DNA from: Ancylothrix sp036704045
GTDB taxonomy: Bacteria; Cyanobacteriota; Cyanobacteriia; Cyanobacteriales; Oscillatoriaceae
Length of the DNA: 64,000 bases
Assembly: GCA_036704045.1 (NCBI GenBank)
Contig: DATNQM010000012.1
Span: forward strand, 1-64,000
Direction of reading: 5' to 3'
The notes beneath the pieces are model-generated. The model made no database searches and had not been told where the DNA came from. It was given only the letters and a program-made list of their open reading frames with translations. This document shows, piece by piece, positions 18,353-26,500 of the stretch (positions are counted from its first letter, which is position 1; the number at the start of each line of letters is the position of its first letter). Made by a program: the position numbers and the translations under genes.

Positions 18353-19411
18353 ATGAAATTTAGCCATCTCATAGAAAAACTAGGCGAAAATGCCAATAAT
18401 AATAGTTTGAGTAGTACCTTAATAGGAGATCCTGAAATTACAGGAGTGACAGCAGTTGACGAAGCTTTCAGCGGCACTCTTAGTTATATAGAAGGCGCAA
18501 GATTTGCCAAAGAAATAGCTACAACTTCTGCAACAGCATTAATTTTACCGAAACAAGAACAGTTAATAGAAAAAGCGACCGAGCGAAGCATTGCTTGGAT
18601 AAGTACAGGTGATCCAAGATTATTATTTGCAAAAGCAATCACATTGTTTTATGAACCTTACCACCCATCGCCAAAAATTCATGCAAGTGCAGTAGTTGAT
18701 CCGACAGCAGAAATTGGAGAAGGAGTATATATTGGTGCCGGTGTTGTCATAGAATCAGGAGTGAAAATTGGCAAGGCTGTAACTATCCATCCCAACGTCG
18801 TGATTTATCCCGATGTAGAAATAGGAGATCGGACAATTTTACACGCCAACTGTACAATTCACGAACGTACAAGAATTGGATCAGATTGCGTTATTCATAG
18901 TGGAGCAGTGATAGGAGCAGAAGGGTTTGGTTTTGTTCCCACCGCGACAGGATGGTACAAAATGCAGCAATCTGGACAAACAATCTTAGAAGACGGAGTG
19001 GAAGTAGGTTGTAATTCTACAATTGACCGGCCCGCAGTCGGAGAAACCCGCGTAGGACACCATACTAAAATTGATAATTTAGTACAAATTGGTCACGGGT
19101 GTAAAATTGGCGCAAATTGTGCTTTTGCTGCTCAAGTAGGATTAGCAGGCGGTGTAAAAATTGGCAACAATGTTATTTTGGCCGGTCAGGTTGGGATTGC
19201 CAATCAAGCCAAAATCGGGGATAGAGCAATTGCTTCAGCTAAAGCAGGAATTCATAATGATATTGCACCAGGAGAGATTGTCTCAGGAATTCCCGCCTTA
19301 CCCCACAAACAATTTTTGAAGGTATCGGCAGTTACCAGCCGGTTGCCAGAAATTTATGAATCTCTTAAGCAACTACAGCGCCACTTTAAAAATAAAGTTA
19401 ACACTCCCTAA
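18353..19411 (+). CDS. lpxD: UDP-3-O-acylglucosamine N-acyltransferase
   Basis: Third enzyme of lipid A synthesis, adding the N-linked acyl chain. The 352-aa length is typical. The N-terminal uridine-binding domain (about residues 1-100) is followed by a left-handed beta helix of hexapeptide repeats (about 105-320: IGEGVYIGAGVVI, IGKAVTI, IGDRTIL, IGSDCVI, VGCNSTI, IGHGCKI, IGANCAF, IGNNVIL), with the LpxD-type loop GAEGFGFVPTATGWYKM and a C-terminal helix. Expected position of the catalytic His is in or near VGHHTKIDNL...IGHG. Other lpx genes are not adjacent. Confidence 0.96.
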   Translation: MKFSHLIEKLGENANNNSLSSTLIGDPEITGVTAVDEAFSGTLSYIEGARFAKEIATTSATALILPKQEQLIEKATERSIAWISTGDPRLLFAKAITLFYEPYHPSPKIHASAVVDPTAEIGEGVYIGAGVVIESGVKIGKAVTIHPNVVIYPDVEIGDRTILHANCTIHERTRIGSDCVIHSGAVIGAEGFGFVPTATGWYKMQQSGQTILEDGVEVGCNSTIDRPAVGETRVGHHTKIDNLVQIGHGCKIGANCAFAAQVGLAGGVKIGNNVILAGQVGIANQAKIGDRAIASAKAGIHNDIAPGEIVSGIPALPHKQFLKVSAVTSRLPEIYESLKQLQRHFKNKVNTP

Positions 19412-20487
19412 GTATGGGGAAAAAATATCAAATATTTTTAACAATTTACCTACGAGCGACCTGTCCATACCTTGCGGGTGCTAGAAGGTAAAGCAGTTTA
19501 AGTATTTTTAAATTTTATGTAGCTTAATTACCTCAATAGAAGGTACTTGAGCATAAAAATTTTGGCTAAAATTTCTCAACACAGACTAGGGCCAAAAATG
19601 TGTCAAAAGCTTGCTGTAAAATACTTTCAAAGATTTGGCCCCTAAAAATTTTAGAGATAAAACCTTTTAAATAAGCATAAGTTGTAGAAAACTGGAGGCC
19701 GGTGTGGCTCAAGAAATGGTGGCCCTATCCTTATTAATAGGAACCCTGAATTTGGCAGTATTCTGCCCTTATACCGGCAAAATGTAACCAGTTTTGGCAA
19801 TCCCAAAAAAAACATTCATTGGCCCAGACTAAAAAACATAGCCATAGAACCATTTTTAGAAACATCAAGTACAGCAGCATTGCCTAAAAGCCAAAAGAGC
19901 AAAAACTTTTAAAATTCTGGAATTGCCCGATCTAAAACTTAAAATATCGCCCTTCCCCGACGGGATAAAAATCTCCCTATAAAAGCCGGTCAAAGCTAAC
20001 CCCAGCGTAGAATTGTCAGGGAAATCAACTTACGCTTATTCGATAAATTTTGACCGTCTCCTTCCTAGAGAGGGATGACAAGCCGTTAAATTTTCCGTTC
20101 CCCAACTAGCAACAAACAAAAATTTTCCTTTCCCTAAACAGACGAATGTGTGTTTCCCTTAACTTTTGCTGTTTAAACTACCGATAGTGCTGGCAGGATA
20201 ATTTAGTTTCAACATCTATAAAAATCACCTATTATCAGCCATCCTAAGAGGATGTGATGTGGAAAATTGGGCTTTTTATGACTGGCTACTCGGTTGTTTT
20301 CTGAAAAGTTGAGGGTAGAAGCAATCGCACATTACGGCCCCCTGATTAACAGAAGCAGTCAAAAGACACTCTTTTAAAAAATTATTTTTACAAAATAGAG
20401 ATTTAAGGATATTATTTTTTATAGAGTCAAACATTAACGCGAGACTCTAAGAAGTCAATATAAAGTTCATTTGGAAAAATTAAGGCC
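19412..20487. other. 1.1-kb region without recognisable genes, leader of cyAbrB
   Basis: No convincing coding frame, tRNA or repeat array was found. The stretch is unusually long for this window and contains several GC islands (for example about 19930-20080, with CCTTCCCCGACGGG and CTCCTTCCTAGAGAGGG) within AT-rich DNA. A distal promoter with a long 5' leader for the cyAbrB gene, or an unannotated non-coding RNA, would explain it. This is inference only. Confidence 0.4.
20423..20448 (+). promoter_or_regulatory. Inverted repeat upstream of the cyAbrB gene
   Basis: AGAGTC (20423-20428) and GACTCT (20443-20448) are perfect arms, extended by one T-A pair, around a 14-nt spacer, 39 nt before the ATG. 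It may be an operator (AbrB proteins often autoregulate) or a leader hairpin. Confidence 0.4.
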
Positions 20488-20919
20488 ATGACTGAAACAG
20501 CAAGCGCTCCCCTTGTAGGTAAAGCGCTCCTTCAAAAGGTAAAAGAACTCTCTCACCTACCCCGCCGAGAAACCGCAAAACGTTGTGGATACTATACCGG
20601 TACAAAAGGTGGTCAAACACGCGTCAATCTTACTGATTTTTATGATGCAGTATTAGCTGCTCGTGGTATTCCTTTAAGTCCTGAAGGTGCAAAAGATGGT
20701 CGCGGTCGAGAACCAACGTATCGAGTGAGCGTTCACAAGAACGGTCAAATTGTCATTGGTTCTACTTACACCGAGGCAATGGGATTAAAAGCTGGTGATG
20801 AATTTGAAATTAAGCTGGGCTATAAGCACATTCACCTGATCCAGGTCGATGCTACTAAAAATGGCTCAGAAGATGAGTTTGATGACGAAGACGAAGACGA
20901 AGACGAAGACGAAGAGTAA
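20488..20919 (+). CDS. cyAbrB-family transcriptional regulator (probably cyAbrB2 branch)
   Basis: A 143-aa member of the cyanobacterial AbrB family, DNA-binding regulators of carbon/nitrogen balance and other metabolism. Conserved start PLVGKALLQKVKELSHLPRRE, the CGYYTGTKGG.TRVNLTDFYDAVLAARGI block, and the C-terminal AbrB-type domain (GRGREPTYRVSVHKNGQIVIGSTYTEAMGLKAGDEFEIKLGYKHIHL) are all present. GRGREPTYRVSVHKNG fits cyAbrB2 better than cyAbrB1, from memory. The last 18 residues are almost pure Asp/Glu, encoded by a GAAGAC hexamer repeat (about 20881-20916), longer than I expect for the family and possibly variable in length. No basic residues follow it. Confidence 0.93.
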   Translation: MTETASAPLVGKALLQKVKELSHLPRRETAKRCGYYTGTKGGQTRVNLTDFYDAVLAARGIPLSPEGAKDGRGREPTYRVSVHKNGQIVIGSTYTEAMGLKAGDEFEIKLGYKHIHLIQVDATKNGSEDEFDDEDEDEDEDEE

Positions 20920-21480
20920 TTCTTTACTTAACCGGCATATCCCCGGCTATCTAGCTGGGGTAAACTTTTCTTAAAAGCTACCTTTTTAAACCAAAATTGG
21001 CTGCTCAGTTCAGGATTGAGAACCAGATAAGAACGCTTTTGTAAAGGCCAAAAAGGCTTAATAAATTTTAAGCCGGTTAGTGATTAAGAATTACGATCAG
21101 GTTTACTCGAAGTCGCGGCGTGTCATTAAACTTTGATCAAAAAATTTTATTAGGATTGGCAGAGGCAACCGGATCTATAAAAGTAGAGAGGTTGCCCCTG
21201 GTTCTATTTTATAGTTGCGTATTTGCAAGGAAATTTTAAAACTTAATAGGGTGCTGTAGTTAGCGAAATCAAACAAAGTTAGATTTTTTTGATGAGAAGA
21301 AAAGCAAGGGAGAAAGCACCCCAATAGTTAAATTTAACTTGAATTAACAGGGATAAAATATCTTTTCTGCCGAGTAAATTCACTTTTTTAGAGAAACAAA
21401 AAAGAAAAAAGTGAGTCCACCGGCCAAGGCCAAAGGAAAAACATGATTTTTTTTACTTTAATACTGCAACAGTTAAGACC
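20920..21480. other. Intergenic region between convergent cyAbrB and cobL
   Basis: A weak hairpin follows the cyAbrB stop (CCCCGGC/GCTGGGG, 20941-20960). A second inverted repeat, GGCAACC (21174-21180) and GGTTGCC (21190-21196), lies in the middle. Neither has a proper T-run. No gene is recognised in the 561 bases. Confidence 0.45.
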
Positions 21481-22830
21481 TCAAGGGATATTGCCCTGCA
21501 TAGCAGTTAAAATCGTGACGGGATTGAGAGGCAAATAGCGGGTCTGACCAGCCACCGGCACAGAACGCGATAAATTAACTTGCAAAAGTCGGTAACTCCA
21601 ACTTGGCAAACGCCGGGAACGCTCGTTTACCCAAATTAAAGCATCATTGAGTTCTTCGACGGTTTCACTAGCCATTACCAACACCCCGCCAGCTTTTAAC
21701 TGAGCACCGCAAACACCCAAAATAGGCCGCAGCCCAGGGATACCTGCGATAAAAATTCGGTCTGGGGCCGGTAAACGATATAAAATCTCTGGTGCACTAC
21801 CATTAATCGAAACCACATTGCTAACTTTTAACCGACGGCAATTTTCCTCAATTAACACCGTTGCGGCAGCCTTTTTTTCAATGGCATAAACCTGTGAAGA
21901 CGGACTTAAACGGGCTACTTCAATGGCTAAATCACCCGTACCGGCCCCAACATTCCAAATAACTTGATGAGGACTGGGGGCCAATTCCAACAACACTAAA
22001 ACTCGCACCTCTCGTGGTAAGGGTCTCGCCCTATTTGCGACTCCTTTTGAACCCTCGTTTTCTAAATTATTACCTTCGATCCCAAAGGTACTATCAGCTA
22101 ATCCCAAAACCGGCAACTTTGACACATCCAAACTAGGAGAAACTCCTGGCCGGCGCAGCAAAACCACCACACTCAACTGCTCAAAACTCTGCGCCAACAA
22201 ATCAGCTACTGCTTCTTTGTCAGACATTAACCAAGACTGCACTCGCTCCTTAATACCCCCTAAATTTTCGCACACCCAAAACTCATAAACCCAAGGCAAA
22301 TCTAAAGACAAAACTAACCGTGCAATAGCCTGGGGCCCAAAATTATGATCCACAAGTACGGCAATTTTTTCCTCTTTTCCCCGCAATGCTTCTTGTAACA
22401 TCGGCATTTCTCGAACACTTGCGTTAATAGTGCGAACATTTTGCCAAGGAACTTTGATGCGGTTAAACGCTAATTGTACACAACTTAAATGCGGATGAAA
22501 AGTAAGTTTCTGTGTCGGTAACTCCAAACAAAATAAACGCCCCAAATCAAAAAATAAGGGGTCTCCTGAAACAAAAACCACAATTAACTCTTGTGGCGGT
22601 TCCACTTCTATTTTTTCAAGGGCCGGTTCATTAGACAACAAAGAACGAATTACTCGAATTGCGTCATTTATTTCGACCAAAATCAAACGTTGTGCTGGGT
22701 GATCTGCAAAATAACTTAAGTGAGATTCACTCCCTACTAAAAGCGTTGCCATTTCCAGCAGCAAACGCACCGGCTTTGTTAGTCCTGCCGGCCCATCTAA
22801 CCCAATTCCTACAATATGTACTGCACTCAT
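21481..22830 (-). CDS. cobL: Precorrin-6Y C5,15-methyltransferase (decarboxylating), CbiE-CbiT fusion
   Basis: Bifunctional enzyme of corrin-ring (cobalamin) synthesis. From the ATG at 22830 it is 449 aa and begins MSAVHIVGIGLDGPAGLT, the tetrapyrrole-methylase start; the frame extends to a TTG at 22914 but those 28 residues do not look conserved. N-terminal CbiE domain (about 1-205; GSESHLSYF, VVFVSGDPLFFDLGR), then a linker, then CbiT (about 270-445) with SAM-binding WNVGAGTGDLAIEVARL. The fused form is the usual CobL arrangement. No other cob gene is adjacent. Confidence 0.93.
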   Translation of the reverse strand: MSAVHIVGIGLDGPAGLTKPVRLLLEMATLLVGSESHLSYFADHPAQRLILVEINDAIRVIRSLLSNEPALEKIEVEPPQELIVVFVSGDPLFFDLGRLFCLELPTQKLTFHPHLSCVQLAFNRIKVPWQNVRTINASVREMPMLQEALRGKEEKIAVLVDHNFGPQAIARLVLSLDLPWVYEFWVCENLGGIKERVQSWLMSDKEAVADLLAQSFEQLSVVVLLRRPGVSPSLDVSKLPVLGLADSTFGIEGNNLENEGSKGVANRARPLPREVRVLVLLELAPSPHQVIWNVGAGTGDLAIEVARLSPSSQVYAIEKKAAATVLIEENCRRLKVSNVVSINGSAPEILYRLPAPDRIFIAGIPGLRPILGVCGAQLKAGGVLVMASETVEELNDALIWVNERSRRLPSWSYRLLQVNLSRSVPVAGQTRYLPLNPVTILTAMQGNIP

Positions 22831-23526
22831 CGGCCCAACTTTAATTAAGAACTCCCACACAACACCGTCCAATTCTGACCTAAAAACTGTCAGAAAATCA
22901 CTCCTCAAGCCCAAAAATTAGATACTCCAACTCGTCCAGCAGCGGATCTGAGTATAATTTATGTAGCTCAAAAATCTTAATCTAAAAATAGATACTCCCA
23001 TAGCGATTCCAAAAGTATTAATATATTAATTCAAAATTCATCTGCCTAAAAAAATAATTTAGTGCGGTAAGATACCAAATAAAAAACAGCCCTAGGTGAA
23101 ACAGGGGTTTGCTATCCAAGAACTTAACCGAAAACGATCTAAACAAGAGAGTTTTCTATAAAATTGATAACCATTTTCTAAACTCTATATATCTTACCAA
23201 CACACCAAGAATGCAAAATCACCCTATATTTTTATTAAAATTCCAATGCCACCAAAAGCCACAAAGACTCTAAGCTATATTATTCTTTAGATTAACTTCC
23301 TTTGGTCTTGGGTTTCTGAGTCGTATTGGTTCCCTCTTTAAAAGGGCCAATAACCATCAAAAAATTTTATACCTAACGGACTTGCTCCTCAAGAAAAAAT
23401 AATTAATCATTTGATTAGCATAACCTATTTAAAAAGACTGCGGACTGACAAACTCTTAATTTGACATTTTTTAGAAAAATCCTTGAATTAACTACCAAAT
23501 ATAGTACAAAACACAGATGAATTAAA
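22831..23526. other. Divergent region between cobL and the signalling island
   Basis: About 700 AT-rich bases with cobL leaving to the left and the 1927-aa kinase to the right, so promoters of both must be here. One clear hairpin (listed separately) lies 176 nt before the kinase. No small gene is recognised. Confidence 0.45.
23323..23351. promoter_or_regulatory. Hairpin upstream of the 1927-aa kinase
   Basis: TATTGG plus CCC on the left pair with GGG plus CCAATA on the right (23323-23351), with a two-base bulge and a loop of nine. It is followed by A-rich, not T-rich, sequence on the plus strand. Possible leader structure at the head of the 24-kb signalling island. Confidence 0.4.
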
Positions 23527-26500
23527 ATGAATAAAAACCTTAGTATCCAACACGAAGAAAATATTTTATTAATAGATAATATGGCCGAAAATTTAGAAGT
23601 TTTAAATGCCATTTTATCTGTGAAGTATTACAAATTATTATCGGCAGTTAAAGTTACAGAAGCATTACTTTTAGCTCAAACTATATCTCCTGATTTAATT
23701 TTGCTAAATATAGCAATTTCTGATTTAGATCCTTGGGAAATTTGCCGATGCTTGAAAGCTGACCCACAGACGAATAAAATTCCTATTCTTTTGATTAGTG
23801 ATAGCAGAGAAAGCTTTAATAAAACGAAAGGTTTTTCCCTAGGAATTGCCGATTATATACTTCAACCATTTGAAGAAGAAGAAGTTTTAGCACGAGTTGA
23901 AAGTCAGTTTCAGCAAATTCGATTAAAAAAACAATTAAACGCCGAAAAAGCTAATTTATCGAAACAAATTACAGAACGAATTAAAGCTGAAAAAACACTT
24001 CAGTTAAATGCTCGACGGCTGATTAAACAAAACATTGTTTTAACAAAACTAGCTAAAAATGCAGATATAAACCAAGGAAACTTAAAATCTGCGCTTTGGA
24101 AAATTACAGAAACAACGGCTCGAAATCTTCAAGTTGAACGTGTTAGTGTGTGGATTTATAACAAAGATCATACAAAAATACAATGCCTAGATTTATTTGC
24201 AAAAACATCTCATTGCCACAGGGAAGGAATGGAGTTAAAAGTAACAGAATTTCCGTTTTATTTTAAAATTTTGCAAAAAGAAAAAATAATTGCTGTTGAA
24301 GATGTTTGTAAAGATATAAGAACGCAAGAATTAAAAGACTCTTATTTACTTCCTTTAGGTATTTTTTCTATACTTCATACCCCGTTAAGATTGGGTGGTA
24401 AAACTGTCGGGGTTTTGTGTTTAGAACACACAGGAACCCAACGTTTCTGGAACATTGGTGATCAAAACTTTGCCCGTTCGGTAGCAGATTTGGTGTCTTT
24501 AACTTTAGAAATACAACAACGTAAATTAGTTCAAATTTCACAAAAATATTCAGAACAAAAATTTGCGTCTGCCTTTCGAGCCGCTCCTGATCCGATTCTT
24601 ATTGTAACATTGCCAAGAGGGAAAATTTTAGAAGTAAATGAGAGTTTTTGTCAGTATTTTGGTTATGAATTTAATCAGGGTTTAAGTGATAAAATAATTA
24701 ATTTAATAAGTTTAAAATTTCCTAGGTTTAAAAATTTTAGGAAACGGTTACGCGAAAACCAAGTTTTACGAAATTATGAAGTAGAGTTGTGTATTGAAAA
24801 CAAAGAAATTAAAACATTTTTGGTTTCAACAGAACCTATTTTAATTGATGAAAAAAATTGTTTATTTATAACAGGAAAAGATATTACTGAGCGCAAAAAA
24901 AACGAAAAAGCTTTGCAGGAAAAACAGAACCGCTGGAAGTTAGCTTTGAAGGGAAGTAATGAGGGAATTTGGGATTGGAATATCACCACAGGAAAACTTT
25001 TTTATTCTTCTCGTTGCCTAGAAATATTGGGCTATAAACAAGATGAATGGATGAATGAACATCAGGAATGGAAAAATTGTATACACCCCGAAGATGTGCA
25101 AGGAGTGATGACAAATTTGGAAGCACATTTAAATAAATTAACGCCTTATTTTGCGACGGAACACCGGATAAAAAAGCAAAATGGTGATTATATTTGGGTG
25201 CAGTTGCGGGCACAGGGAATGTGGGATGAATTTGGGAAGCCAGTGCGAATAGTTGGCTCATTAGGCGATATTAGCGAGCGTAAAATAGCAGAAATAGCTC
25301 TACACCGGCAACAACAACAATTTTTTACTTTAATAGAAAATATACCCGATTTAATTATAAGGTTTGATCGACAATATAGATATGTTTATGTTAACCCAGC
25401 ATTTGAAAAAGCTACAGGTTTTGTTGCCTCAGAAATTCAAGGTAAAACTATTAGAGAAATGAGCTTATGTTTAAGTATAGTGGAGTTGTGGGAAACAACA
25501 ACGCAGAAAGCTTGTGACACCTGCACTGAACAGGTAATTGAGTATGAATATTTCACAAAATCAGGGGTGGGCTATTATTCTTCTCGCGTAGTTCCTGAAT
25601 GTAATGCAGAAGGTTGGGTAGAGACTGTTTTAGTCATTATTCGTGACATTACCCATTTAAAAATTGCTGAAAAAGAAAAGGCAAAATTAATTGCATCATT
25701 ACAAAAAAGTGAAGCTTCTTTAGCAGAGGCTCAAAGACTGGCACATATTGGAAATTGGGAATTTGATGCCACCACAAACAAAATTTATTGGTCAAAAGAA
25801 GTATTTAATATTTTTGGATTAGATAGTAATCAGGGTGAACCAAGTCCTGAACAATTGCAGCAGTTTATTCATCCAGAGGATAGAGTTTTGTGGCAAACTT
25901 TATTAGAAAAAGCATTTCAAGATGGAACCCCTTTAGAATTTGATATCAGAATTATTTCTAATGAAAAAATAAGACATATTGAAACACGCTTAGAAACAAT
26001 TTTTAATGAGAAAAAAGTGCCGATTAAATTGTTTGGCACCATTATGGATATTAGTGAACGAAAAGAAAGAGAGCAAGCCCTAAAATTAATTATGGAGGGA
26101 ACAGCAAGTGCCATTGGCGATTCTTTTATGAGGTCTTGCGTCCGCTATTTAGCGGAGGTTTTTGGGGTTCGCTATGCTTTGATTGTTAAAATAGCCTTAG
26201 ACAATCCTCATCAGCTAAAAAGTTTAGCATTTTGGCAAGGTGAAACTTGGGGAGAATATTTTGAGTATGATTTGAAGGGCACTCCTTGTGAAAAAGTTGT
26301 CAACGACGGTGGAATTTATTATTGCGCTGATTCTCTGGAAAGTTTATTTCCTGATAGTGTAGAAGTGGCGATATTAAAATCTCAAAGTTATTTAGGAATT
26401 CCCTTAGTAGATGCAGAGGGAAATATTTTAGGTATTTTAGCAGTTCTGGATATCAAGCCTATATTGTGGCAACAAGGATTTGAATCTATTTTAAAAATTT

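Noticed and set aside
22831..22914. 28-residue N-terminal extension of cobL from TTG
   Set aside because: The ATG at 22830 starts directly with the conserved methylase motif; the upstream residues lack conservation signs.
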